From Silene noctiflora (taxonomy: Eukaryota > Streptophyta > Magnoliopsida > Caryophyllales > Caryophyllaceae): a stretch of 22,377 bases of DNA. Shown one piece after another: positions 1 to 9,760 of the stretch (its first letter is position 1; every line of letters begins with the position of its first letter). The position numbers and the translations under genes were made by a program. The stretch is from contig VHZZ01000238.1 of the NCBI GenBank assembly GCA_009801015.1, positions 154,466 to 176,842 on the forward strand, given 5' to 3'. Under the pieces are notes generated by a model. That model saw only the letters and a list, made by a program, of their open reading frames with translations. It was not told the origin of the DNA and did no database searches.

Positions 1-2
1 AT

Positions 3-396
3 AATGTTGAAGAGGTTAATTATTTACAAAATAAAATTGATGAAATAGTTACTGGATTCCCGTTATTATTCCACCGCCTAATGATAGTGGTGAATAATGA
101 CGTTATTTGGAACTTCTTGCGACAAGATGAACCTCGTCTCACGTCATTAGAGCTAGTGACGGGTCCGCTTTACAGGCGGAAGAATCCACATGTTCTTGAT
201 GAAAACATAAGCAGAGGTACACATATGTGTTATAATTAACTCGTTAATAATATACATTTCCGCTTTTGCCTTTGTTAATTTTACACCTTTATGTTCTTAT
301 TTAGAAACTGTCATATTGGAGAGGGATGAATTAAGCAATCTGGAGGCCGAGATTGTTGAGTTACTCAAAGGTGTGAAACGATCATCTCTCACATGA
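3..396 (+). CDS. 3' end of an unrecognised gene, two last exons
   Basis: The gene starts outside the window. An open frame runs from base 3 to 216, then a GT donor at 217-218 and an AG acceptor at 303-304 bound an 87-88 base intron. The frame continues from 305 to a TGA at 394-396. The codon split across the junction gives Glu, and the joined frame yields about 102 residues. The first exon part contains the stretches FPLLFHRLMIVVNNDVIW and DEPRLTSLELVTGPLYRR. The last exon is a charged, leucine-rich, probably helical tail ending EIVELLKGVKRSSLT. I do not recognise the family. It could be a host gene or the tail of a transposon gene. The clean intron and unbroken frame favour a real or recently active gene. 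Confidence 0.5.
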
Positions 397-976
397 CTAT
401 ACATCACCTATGATTTGCCACCGGTGAGATATTCGCAGGCCCGCTTGAGAAGATCGAAATATACAAGATTTATTACAGTTACCTAGAGGAGGAATTATGG
501 AAGCCAACGGATTCTTCATCGGAAGGTTATTCCAATGACTAAGGAATTAATTAGTGGCGTGGTTATGTTAACGGTAGTATTACAAGTCTAATCTATGTCG
601 CTATCATGAGTTGTCAGCTTTATTTATGTGTTACCTTTATTTCAGTCGGCCTTATTTACGTGTAAGCTTTATTTTTTCTTCGGTTTTATTTATGTGTTAT
701 CAGTTGTCGGTTATCAACATTTTTATCAATGTTATTCAATTTACCCCACAAATTACGAATCTTAAACATCCACTGAAAAAACGATATCTAATAGAGTAAA
801 GAAAATCAAAGAAGGAAGAAGAAGGAAAAGTATGTGAATATATATGTCAAATATTACTACCTATTTGTAAAGGAAAAAAAATAGAAATTATGGTGTAATA
901 TTTTTTAAAAAAAAATATTTACATTTTAAATATTGCCAAAAATACAAAATAGGTGTAAAATTAATTAGTCGTGCAA
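397..976. other. Intergenic, AT-rich, no gene seen
   Basis: The first part is probably the 3' UTR of the gene ending at 396. From about 610 to 720 the phrase TTTATTTATGTGTTA occurs twice in a pyrimidine-rich stretch, which creates a 62-codon open frame with no protein-like features. From 800 to 970 the sequence is simple A/T-rich DNA. I see no coding signal. Confidence 0.5.
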
Positions 977-1405
977 GGCTCTGTTTGACAAAACTAATTG
1001 AAAAGGTAGCTGAAACCTGAAAAGGTAGCTGAAACCTGAAAAGCTAACTGAAACCTGAAAAGCTAACCGATAAGGCAGCTGAAAATTAGGAACTGATAAG
1101 GTAGCTGATTATATAAAAAAATGTTTGGCAAACTAACTGAAAATGTAACTGATTTTGATGAAATTACGTAAAAGGATTTGATAATTATTTAGTAATATAG
1201 ATTTAAGGGGTAAAAAAGGAAAATCAAACTAAATCAGGTACCTGAAATCTCAAATGCTACTCTAGGTAGCATTTGATTTCAGGTAGCTTATTTGGTTAAA
1301 TAAGCTACTTGCCAAACGGTTAAAAAAAATAAGGTACCTGAAATTTTGGTCAAATAAGCTACTTTGACCAAATCAGGTACCTGAAATGGCTTGCCAAACA
1401 GAGCC
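977..1405. mobile_element. Tourist/PIF-Harbinger-like MITE, copy 1
   Basis: A 429-bp non-coding element has inverted ends: GGCTCTGTTTGACAAAA on the left and the complement GGCTCTGTTTGGCAAGCC on the right. It is flanked by CAA on both sides (974-976 and 1406-1408), which fits a 3-bp target duplication. A close relative lies at 11,537-11,928. Copy 1 carries three units of a 19-base repeat (AGGTAGCTGAAACCTGAAA and variants) where copy 2 has one. The middle contains a hairpin, CAAATGCTAC with a five-base loop and GTAGCATTTG, and several GGTACC palindromes. The superfamily is inferred from the end sequence and the 3-bp duplication; no transposase is present. Confidence 0.8.
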
Positions 1406-1799
1406 CAAGTGTGGGTATATGTAAATGCAATTGCAGTGAGTATTTTTGAGAATAAAAAATTGAAAAAGGCATGGAAAGGACATATCACAAGCAGCGTTTG
1501 TTTGTTTCCGCGGTTTCCCGCTGCATGCTTTCATCCTCACTACCATGAGGATATATCCTCACCATTGGACCCCCATTTTTTCTCTTCCTCACTTTTGCGC
1601 GTAGTGTAATATGTTTGGTTGTGGATGGTCTAACTTGAGATTTCTCACAACTTTCTTTTATTTTCACTCCTATATTAATCGGGTGTGAGCGTAGTGTCCG
1701 TTAAGACGGTCTAATATAAGAGTTGGTGAATAAGTTATTGTAATATGTAAGGCTGGCAAAGTCTTTGCCCATTTAAGTGCACAAATTCTCATTGAAGAC
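1406..1799. other. Intergenic, no gene seen
   Basis: Open frames here are short and partly overlap the right end of the MITE. From 1,680 to 1,740 there is an AAGACGGTCTAATATAAG motif of the same flavour as the foldback that follows, suggesting more repeat debris. I see no promoter or coding signal. Confidence 0.4.
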
Positions 1800-1930
1800 G
1801 GACACTATCCGTCACAAGCTGAAGACGGATAGTGTCCCTCTCACAATATGCAAGTGGCACTATCTATGGGGTGCTCCATTTTTCCCCACTTGCCCTATTG
1901 TGAGAGGTCTTCAGCTATCCGTCACAAGCA
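1800..1930. repeat. Compound foldback element
   Basis: Two nested hairpins are visible. The first is perfect: GGACACTATCCGTC (1800-1813), a ten-base loop, then GACGGATAGTGTCC (1824-1837). Directly after it comes CTCTCACAATATGCAAGTGG (1838-1857), whose near-complement lies at 1886-1906. After that arm the phrase CTATCCGTCACAAGC recurs (1806-1820 and 1915-1929). This looks like a small foldback transposon with rearranged or duplicated ends. No target duplication is clear. Confidence 0.65.
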
Positions 1931-2227
1931 AGACGCTTTGATTTAAGTAAACGAGGTGATACGAACTTGACCTTGAATTTTTTTTGGATTTAGTTGAAAT
2001 TTAGGTCTTTCAATATTAATTCGATAGGAAGGCCATAGTTACAACACATTTTTGTTTATGTCCTTAATAATTTTAGCCTTCGTATTTAACTATTAGCTAG
2101 TTGAGTCGATGAGTTAAGTCCGGCTTGCATTCATAAGATGGCATATGGAGCACAAAAATATACCCATATGGGACCCATTTGGTCACCGACTATGGTGGAC
2201 TGAGTTAAGTCCGGGTATGCACCCCAC

Positions 2228-2442
2228 TTGGTGCAGGTGTTGGGCGATTGGGGAGGCGGACACCCATGCTCTTATCTTGGGCTGAATATGGCGTGGCAAA
2301 TGGGTATTCGCCAGGTGATCTTCGAGACTGATTCGCTACAATGTTATCTAATGCTACAAGCGAGCAAAACCATTACTTCTTATGTTGGTAATGTCGTCGA
2401 TGAGATCTTCAAGGTTGCTACTAGTTTCGAGTTTATTTGTTT
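2228..2442 (+). pseudogene. RNase H-like domain relic, truncated
   Basis: The frame reads GLNMAWQMGIRQVIFETDSL and then NVVDEIFKVATSFEFICF. This matches the second half of the plant RNase H-like domain (RVT_3 type) found in LINE-derived genes, including the catalytic Asp of the ETD motif and the helix before the final strand. The start of the domain with its first catalytic Asp is not found in the expected frame. The frame ends in a 25-T tract (2440-2464), so the usual C-terminal part is also missing. It is a fragment, most likely from a retrotransposon or a domesticated RNase H gene. Confidence 0.6.
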
Positions 2443-2545
2443 TTTTTTTTTTTTTTTTTTTTTTAAAAGGAAAGGGAAACCAAAACCCGACTAACATGGA
2501 AAGGGAAAGGGAAACCAAAACACCAACTAGGAGGGAGTAGTAATT
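2440..2545. repeat. Poly-T tract and duplicated AAAGGGAAACC phrase
   Basis: Twenty-five T bases (2440-2464) are followed by AAAGGAAAGGGAAACCAAAACCC. A second version of AAAGGGAAACCAAAAC follows about 35-40 bases later, ending at AGGAGGGAGTA, which resembles the right end of a Stowaway element. No matching left end was found nearby. Confidence 0.4.
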
Positions 2546-2862
2546 AGTTTGGATCGAGTAAGATATAAAGCCAAGTACTCCGTAGCTAACAGCATATTCA
2601 ACCGCGTTATAAACCATGCCAAATTGCCAGATGTGAAGTGTCAACCAAGACGGTATTTTCACCCCTTTAAATCGAACTCTCATCAACTAAAAACAAAACA
2701 GGATTCCAAAAAACTAGCAACTCCACGCTGAACGCATCATATACCAGAGCTCAATAACTAAAAGACAGGTGCAAAATCGCGAGACCTGCGCAACAAAATC
2801 ACTTAGGGGTAAATAGAGTCGGAACTAATCCTCACACATCTATAATAGGCAAGTTAATGTCT
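2546..2862. other. Spacer and probable 3' UTR of the reticulon gene
   Basis: No gene is visible. The part next to 2,863 is downstream of the reticulon stop codon on the minus strand and probably holds its 3' UTR. The open frames here are short and have no family features. Confidence 0.4.
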
Positions 2863-4660
2863 CTAATCTGCCTTCTTGGTCTTAGTAGCTCTGGGGATTT
2901 TACTGATGTATTTTTCGTTAACCACAGCATAATGCTTCTTGGCCTCAGCCATTGCCTTTACTCCAAAAGCATCAACCTTGTCTTCATGCTTCTCGTAGAG
3001 CACAGGCACCGTGTGCAATAATACAAAGTCTATCACAGATCGAAAAACAAACATGTTAGCACCTAGCTGAGACCATAAACCATAGCATTTCAGCAAGACA
3101 ATGTCGGGTTTATCACAGCTTACTTATATAAATTAGGGTTAGGAAGTCACAGCTCTTGCCAACAATTGACATGAGCCACAATCCTGCAATCACCTGTGAT
3201 AAAGCATAAGAAACAATTCAGTAAACAACTGCATGAACATCCTTCAAGCTCAGTACCTACTAAACACTTGGTTGCCACTTGCGAGACAGTTTCACACTTT
3301 CCGTATGATGTCAATGTGCCTAATTGAAAGTAGGACCAGACAACAGGGATATAGCGAGTCTTACAGCGAGGAACTTCTTCAAGTTTTTACCAATGGCAAT
3401 ATCATGCAACAATGCAAACGCCCGATTTAACTCAAAGCTCAAGGAAGCAGCAACCTGAAGGAATGGCTTCTCTGGTAGACTCAACTCTGGAAAGTTCGGA
3501 GGAGACCTGTAATTTAAAGTCAATTAAGAATAAACATTTTCTTATAGTCATCTTAGTCCATCTAGCCAATAGTTTATGTTCCTGAGACCCTAACTCACCT
3601 CGGCCAGGCAGCCACATGGACAGGGACTGACAAAAAAAAATATATCCTACATTACGAGAATTGGTTGAAGCTCACTTGTTGATAAAGGTGGTGGCATTAG
3701 ACCACAAGAAAAATCCGGCAAGGCTGAAAATCAGGACATGGCAAACGAGTGTAAGAAGATGATATTCGAGCAGCTCGAAGAAAACCCAGATTGCAGTAGC
3801 TGTTCCCAACACACCAGCTGAAATCTTCTTGTTCCTCCACAGGAACACATCCGCAGCTGCACCAAGATCACTACATTCTTTGATTTATCGGATATACACA
3901 ATCTTACTTACGCACAATTGAAATGACAGGACACGGAAAAAACATTACATTTGGGAAATTAAACATTCTTAACTGAATTGTCAGCAGCAAACTACACTCT
4001 AAGACCGCTGTCTATTTGGGAAATTATAGTCCAAGACGGTCTTACATTTCTAATTCTCAACTGAACTGTCAACAACAAGCTACCCTCTAAGACGGCAGTC
4101 TACTGAGGAAATTATACAGCGAGACGGTCTTACATTTTTAATTCTCAACAACAAGCTACACTCTAAGACACAGTCTACTGAGGAAATTAGACTGTAGGAC
4201 GGTCTTACATTAGGGAAATTAAACGGTCACAATGTGAGACGGTCTTATTCTATAGTCGAAGCAGGATAAATATAAAGTAAAAAAAAAAAAAAAAAAAGTA
4301 AAACTAAAGTTGAGCAAATGTTAAATCTATCCAAAAATAATAATACTGAGGAACGAGGAAGAGAACTTAGAGAAGCATACGTTTGCCGCCGCCGAGGACT
4401 TGGTGAACAGGTTTCTCCCGGTCAAAGAGGCGAGATATCTTATTTTTCATAGAGGAAGGAGACGACGTGGTTTTGTGCTTGTCAGATTCATCATCTGACG
4501 AAGAAGAAGAAGAAGAAGAGGAAGAGTGTTGGTGAAGTTTCTGTTGCTCCTTTGCTTTATCCTTTTGATAATCACTGTTGCTACTGTCGTGGAAATGGAG
4601 TTTCTCAGCGATTTTCTCCATGAATGACTCTGGTGCAACATTGTCGTTGTTTTCCGCCAT
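2863..4660 (-). CDS. RTNLB: Reticulon-like protein B (five exons, 279 aa)
   Basis: Reticulons bend and tubulate the endoplasmic reticulum membrane by wedging hydrophobic hairpins into it. On the minus strand the exons are 4660-4381, 3856-3676, 3506-3365, 3193-3124 and 3029-2863, all with GT/AG borders and matching phases (840 nt). Residues 1-80 are acidic and Ser-rich (a run of serines near residue 50). The reticulon homology domain starts around [19 protein letters not shown] and [10 protein letters not shown] (about 75-104). Hydrophobic hairpin one covers about 105-150 and hairpin two about 202-235 (VIAGLWLM through [16 protein letters not shown]). The tail ends in a lysine-rich KTKKAD. Length and the short C-terminal tail fit plant RTNLB proteins. 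Intron 1 holds an 88-bp tandem repeat. The exact subfamily member cannot be named from the sequence alone. Confidence 0.93.
3965..4214. repeat. 88-bp tandem repeat, three units, in RTNLB intron 1
   Basis: Units start at 3965, 4053 and 4141, an exact 88-base spacing. The third is shortened by an internal deletion. Each unit runs from an ATTCTYAAC phrase through CTCTAAGAC and GAGGAAATTA to an ACGGTCTTACATT end. A further AGACGGTCTTATT copy sits at about 4,230. The AGACGGTCTTA core is typical of dispersed repeats in this window. Confidence 0.75.
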
Positions 4661-4726
4661 TGATGAAAGCTTGTAGGTGGTGAGAATGTGAAATGGAGTG
4701 GAGATGTGATTGGGGTTGAGTAGAAA

Positions 4727-4737
4727 GTGTTATATGG
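4727..4737 (-). promoter_or_regulatory. Candidate TATA box of RTNLB
   Basis: Read on the minus strand, CCATATAACAC lies about 70 bases before the ATG at 4660, a normal place for a plant TATA box with a short 5' UTR. The call rests on sequence and position only. Confidence 0.4.
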
Positions 4738-4740
4738 TGG

Positions 4741-5366
4741 AGTGAGGGAGGGGAAAAAGGGGAATCTTGAAATGAAAGGGAAAGTAAGGGAGAGAATTAA
4801 GGTTGACAGCCTTGGAATCTGACGTCAATCTTGTTGTATGCCCAAGGAAACGTGATTCATTGTTTCAAACCGAATTTCCTTTTTGAAAGTGACAAATCGA
4901 CCCTTAATGTTTTCTCAATTGTGATGTGTTCAAAAGAGAGGCATAGACCGGTTAATCGGATCGAACTTGGACCGCTTTTAGTCTACAAGAACATGGTAAC
5001 AGTCTAGCAGCCTGACCCTTCTTAAATCCGGTTCAAATACGAAAAGGAAAAAAACAAATACGATTTAGTTCGCTCTAAAACTGAAAAGAACCGTACCTAA
5101 ATGTGTTTCAGTCTTATTCAAGCTCTCTCCTAGTCGATTTGATCTCAAGTTTTGGGATATGGGGTTATCCAGTCTCCTCGTTCCTTTGGTCCATTTCGAA
5201 AGTATGAAAGTGGATTTAAGTAGGTAAATGTTTAGGACTAATTTGTTTGTGGTAAATATGCTAGTTTGTCCATGTATAACTCATATAATTATATAGTCGT
5301 TTATTTACTCAATCTTAACTGTTTACGCCCAAATAAAATGAGGTATTTTGTATAGGAGCGGACACT
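4741..5366. other. Intergenic upstream of RTNLB, no gene seen
   Basis: This holds the distal promoter of the minus-strand reticulon gene and AT-rich spacer. I see no open frame with protein-like features and no clear repeat until the element that starts at 5,367. Confidence 0.4.
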
Positions 5367-5935
5367 AGACCTGGTAAACAGGTCATTCGGTTCAGTTTCG
5401 GATCGGGTTAAATCGATTCGATTTAAATCGGGTTAACCATAATTTCGATTTCAGTTTGATTTCGATCGGGTTTATTTCGGTCACCAACTTTAATCGGCTT
5501 GTACTATTTCAAGCCGTATACAGTTCGGGTTGGGTCTACTTCAGTTCAGTTGAGCTTCGGGTCAAAAAATTTTTGAGTCGTGGTTAAAAAATTAGCTTAA
5601 GTATAACTTATACTTTTCAATTTCAATTAACAGTTCATAATATCATTAATAAATAAAAAAATCAATGAAAGAAAACCTTTTTTTTTTTTATATATATTAC
5701 TTCATGAAAGAAAACCTAAATATGAGTTTATTTATGAGAAAATTGATATTTTTCATTCAGGTCAATCGGTTCAAATATATTCTGATTCGGGTATCTTTCG
5801 ATTATTATTGAGTTCACTTTAGTTTCGGTTCGACTCGATTGAGTCGGGTTTAAGGTTCCATTTAGTGTTCGTATATCAGGTGTTCAATCGGTTATCAACT
5901 CAGATGTTTTAGATCGGTTTTATTTTGCCAGGTCT
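5367..5935. mobile_element. Inverted-repeat element rich in CGGTT/TCGG
   Basis: The ends AGACCTGGTAAA (left) and the complement AGACCTGGCAAA (right) form an 11 of 12 inverted repeat. Both sides are flanked by ACT (5364-5366, 5936-5938), a possible 3-bp target duplication. The inside is an irregular array of TCGGTT, CGGGTT and TCGATT phrases around an AT-rich centre, with no coding frame. The right end of the repeat at 9,844-10,266 also ends in a TAGACCTG complement, so the two may be related. Confidence 0.55.
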
Positions 5936-6028
5936 ACTAAAATTTCAGGAGCATTTAGAATAAATTTGTCGTGGCATCAGGCCTGGCCGCCTGAACAATA
6001 GTGCGACCCAACCCAGCCTGTTCTAGCT

Positions 6029-6417
6029 CTTAGCATCCACATCCAAGAGGATGATTTTCTCCTCTTATTTTTTCTCTTTTTTTCTCTAATTTTGACACCT
6101 CACTTTTACCAATATTCCAATATGTTCATCCTTTCCTTTTTTTTCTCTTCTTAAAAAATTTTGACATCAAAGAGAATCCTTTTATCCTCCTCTCTCAAGT
6201 TTTTTGTTACCAAAAAATAAAAAATAAATAAAATATACGTCACATGGTAGATGGTAGATGACTAGCGTGCACAATGATCAATGTTACATATCCTCTAAAA
6301 AATACAGGAAGTATTCCTCCTCCTCCTAAGATGATATGTAACAATGGTTCCACATTAAAGAGGACATCTTCTTAGATAAGAGAGTGCTAAGACCTTCCTC
6401 TTCAATGTGGATGCTCT
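6029..6417. mobile_element. MITE with AGCATCCACAT ends
   Basis: The left end AGCATCCACATCCAAGAGG and the complement of the right end AGCATCCACATTGAAGAGG form a good inverted repeat about 390 bp apart. Inside are pyrimidine-rich CTCCTC runs and a second hairpin (TGTTACATATC with GATATGTAACA, about 6,282-6,345). Flanking TCTTA and TCTAA are similar but not identical, so the target duplication is uncertain. It is non-coding. Confidence 0.6.
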
Positions 6418-6419
6418 AA

Positions 6420-6995
6420 GCCATGAAAAGCAACCCTCTCCCTCCATTTGGGTCAGCCCCTCCGGCTTGGTCGTTTGTGCCCGTTTATAAAGTCAAAGTT
6501 TGTCTATTTGAGCCTGGCTCAGGGCTCAGGCTAGATTTGAGAGAGCTCGACATGCCTCCTCACGCGGGTTGTTCCTGGTCCCATGAGCAGCATGCCCCCA
6601 GCCCCAAGCCCCCAGCCCCCATGCCCAGGTGTATGTGACTTATTTATTGTTAAGGGAAGCACATTTACGACTTCGAATGGTAGATATGTAAGTAGTAGGA
6701 TGAGACAACTACGATGTTAAAATTTGATTGTGTTGGGTAATTTAGAGTCCTCGATCCTTATAATGTCAATAAACAAACGTTTCAGAAATTTAAATATGGA
6801 GATCGATTCATTCAAACCAACTCTGTAAAACTAGATTCCAAACTCTAAAATACTTCAACTCTTCTTCGTAAGTAAAATATAACATGATACGAGTATAATT
6901 GTCTTAAATTTATGATTTCACACAATTTAAGTGTAGAGTGGTCTCATATAATGAAAATATAGCCTTGCACAAACAGGGCCTCAACAAAGGCTCGT
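6420..6995. other. Spacer and probable 3' UTR of the LEA14 gene
   Basis: A GC-richer patch at 6,423-6,640 gives a 71-codon frame ending in Pro/Cys-rich low complexity. It shows no family features and reads like repeat sequence interrupted by the MITE to its left. The rest is AT-rich and includes the downstream region of the minus-strand LEA14 gene. Confidence 0.4.
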
Positions 6996-9665
6996 TCATT
7001 CCTTCTTCTCATCAGCAGCGGCACCGCCTCTACCAAAGAGCTCGCCGAGGGTAGGAAGCTTCATCTCACCTTTGGTAGTAAGGGGAATTGTAAGGTTACC
7101 AATGACAGGAAGGTCAATAATAAGACCAATAGCAAGTTCATAATCAATGTCCCAGTCCCTCCAAATATCCTTAGCTATGCTCATTAGGATGTCATGTGGC
7201 ACCAACATCGGCACTTCTAGTACTGTTGTCTCCTTCCCTTTTATTGATCCTGGGTCCGGTATCTTGCCTGATGCTATCTCCCTACAACAATTACACCGGT
7301 CAGGTAATTCTCGAGGTAAAAAGAGGTGAGAACACGTAATGTCTCGTGAAAAATAGGTTTATACGGAGTAATAACATACTGTTTTACGACAACAATGAAT
7401 ATGTACAGTCACTTAACACAAGGAGTTGTATTAAGAACATAGGCAGATTTTGGATATAATAGAACAGTTATCGGTTGGACGCCTCTGGCCGATTCTTTGG
7501 AATTGTCCCTTGTTGAGACTATGTTAAACAAATGAGCGAGGAACTTCCTAAGAATTGAAAGGAGTATAATTTAAAGATCTGAGGCTCAAATTTGACACCC
7601 ACCTCCAGTTGGAAAGTATAAGAAGGCAAAATGTTTCGAATATGGAACATTACAAATAACTAATAGAATTGCTATCTACCTTCTCCTCTTATAATCGGTA
7701 AAAATAAATTATATTTTGTTATATTCACTTGGTATCCGACCCCACACGATATATATTAATTTAACCGATTATAAGAGAAAAGAGAAGGCGGGAGAGAAGG
7801 TTAAAGGAAGAAAATAGATAACAATCCTTAATAACAGTAAGTAAGTCGCATATAGCCTTTAATTTTCGGCCAATCAAATTTACCAAGTGATCGTCTTATT
7901 AAAGTTTTTGCGAATGATAGTATTATTAATTTTAAATTCCCCATACATCTATCCATGTCTCAGTTGGAGATAATCGTGTCAGATAGTGCAAATGTGCAAA
8001 GAAAGTTGCATCTATTCTATATTATCTTTAGATGGAGAAGTGGGATGGTAGTAAGGCATTCGATGCCAAGACATAACAATGAGACATGGCATATATGCTG
8101 TGCTTGTGGCAATTTAAAACATAAAAAAAACGTCTCACTATACCCTTAACCGATAAATCTCTCCCTTATGAGTTTTAACATGGTTTGAACTTTGAACTCA
8201 AGACTTCTGCTTAAACTAGAACATCTCCTTATTCAATGATCTAAAAACTCGTGGGAATAGTAGTTGACTTGTTGGTGGCAATAACTTTTTAACACAAGAG
8301 AACAAGGATTGTTATCCACCTTCTCTTTTCTACCTTCTCCTCCAATAACCGGTTAAAATATAATATATTAGGCTTTATCCACTTATCATCTGACCCCACT
8401 CGATTCGATATATATTAATTTAATCGATTGTAAGAGGGTAAAAGGAGAAGGTGAGATGTTCATATGCACAAGCCTCTAATCTTGAATGTTCCAACGGTGT
8501 ATTGAAACGTGTCCGTTTTTAGCCAATCACCGCTCTTGTGAAAGATACCCTTTTCCGCTTGTAAGTTGTAACCATTGATATTGAATTTACATTCCTTTAT
8601 TGTGATAATGATACGCACTAATTCAATGAATTTAGCATCCTGTACTTTAGCCAAGTCACGAAAGTGAAAATGAAAAAGTGCACTTTCGTCTTCCTACATG
8701 TTATACAAATTCTCTGCATTATTACCGGTTTCTTTTCAAAAGTTACCAATTAGTACCAATTTTTCAGCAATATGGATTCTCCGAGATAGAATTCACCTAT
8801 GACACGGTCAATGGAGGATCTTAGTTCTATCGAGAGGGGCCGGGTCCCTGTTAATTTTTCATAATACAATGTAAAATTATTCATTGGCTCCCCTTGACAC
8901 TTGACTCAATACTTGAGTCTTAAATATAGACTCATGAAATCATTCGTTTAAACATCGGTCCCCCTTATTGTTTACCCCAAGATTTGTCATTGGACACGGT
9001 GAATCGGTTATAGAAAATACTTCGTACTACTTTGTACTCCCTTCATATCATTTTAATGGGTTACAAACTTACAGTTCTAGGTTGTTTCAAAATGATCCAA
9101 AAGAACATTTTAATACTGCTGCCCATAGACTCGCTTGGCTGCCAAAAAAAAGTATATATATACTCGTAATTTATTTACGAGTATATAACGTCCTTAATTG
9201 ATTGAAGTATTATCCCATTATTTCACATTGGAAAGGGTTACAAATACAGATCTCACCTAACCCTTCACGGCTATGCTCATCGAGCTCATGATCACCCGAA
9301 AATTATTAAAAAAAAAAAACGTAAATAAACTCTAAATTCTAGAATACAATCATATGACCTATTTAATACGAAGTACTTCCGTAACAAATGCACTACTTAA
9401 GTTTCATTCATTTGTTTATCATTTTTATTACATGAAACGGAGAGAGTAATATAACGTACCGGGAGTCGCTTTTGAGAGAAAAAGAGATCTCGCAAATAGG
9501 AATAGAATGAGAGTAAGGATTCATAACGCCAACATTGGCTTGGTACATAACGCCGGCCCTGCTAAGTTTCTTGAAATCTACATCTCGTATACTTGCTTCG
9601 GGTTTCGGCATTTCCGCGATCTTCTCCGCCACGAAGTTCTTCGCTTTGTCTATCAATCCCGACAT
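6996..9665 (-). CDS. LEA14: LEA14-type desiccation-related protein (LEA_2, two exons, 163 aa)
   Basis: LEA_2 proteins are small folded proteins linked to drought, salt and cold tolerance; the molecular action is not settled. Exon 1 is 9665-9460 and exon 2 is 7281-6996 on the minus strand, joined CG|G to make Arg69 (492 nt). The start MSGLIDKAKNFVAEKIAEMP is the usual amphipathic opening of this group. The LEA_2 domain covers about 25-150, with NPYSHSIPICEISFSLKS (49-66), the KIPDPGSIK loop, the WDIDYELAIGLIIDLPVIGN block and the end GEMKLPTLGELF. A short charged tail (GGAAADEKKE) makes it about 10 residues longer than the typical family member of around 150. The intron (7282-9459) is unusually long and full of MITEs. 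No signal peptide is seen, so it is probably cytosolic. Confidence 0.93.
7668..7825. mobile_element. MITE A in the LEA14 intron
   Basis: The ends ATTGCTATCTACCTTC and the complement ATTGTTATCTATTTTC are inverted. A second inverted pair, TTATAATCGGT and ACCGATTATAA, lies inside. The AT-rich centre includes CCGACCCCACACGATATATA. It shares this layout and centre with the element at 8,308-8,463. Confidence 0.65.
8308..8463. mobile_element. MITE B in the LEA14 intron, relative of MITE A
   Basis: The left end ATTGTTATCCACCTTCTC and the core (AACCGGTTAAAATATAA, TGACCCCACTCGAT, ATATATTAATTTAATCGATTG) match the element at 7,668-7,825. The right end (GAGAAGGTGAGATGTTCAT) has drifted from the expected GATAACAAT, so the terminus is approximate. 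Confidence 0.6.
9037..9446. mobile_element. Stowaway-like MITE next to the LEA14 splice donor
   Basis: The left end CTCCCTTCATATCATTTTAA and the complement of the right end CTCTCTCCGTTTCATGTAAT resemble the Stowaway consensus CTCCCTCCGT. TA dinucleotides flank both sides (9035-9036, 9447-9448), the target duplication of Tc1/mariner elements. An inner palindrome, TACTCGTAA with TTACGAGTA, lies near 9,160-9,185. The right end stops 10 bases from the intron's first base at 9459 (minus strand). Confidence 0.65.
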
Positions 9666-9760
9666 TTTTTTTTTCTTGGGTGAAATTCTTTTGTGTAATT
9701 GAGAAATTCTGAGATTGTGAAATGGTGAGTATGTGAATGTGGAATTCCGAGTAGTTGGGT

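Noticed and set aside
1288..1609. Short open frames on both strands
   Set aside because: They overlap the right part of the MITE or its flank and have no protein-family features.
6423..6638. 71-codon frame with Pro/Cys-rich end
   Set aside because: Low-complexity composition, no domain, and it lies in repeat-like sequence next to a MITE.
8460..8654. 64-codon minus-strand frame in the LEA14 intron
   Set aside because: Not recognised, begins at the edge of MITE B, and no splice or promoter context supports it.
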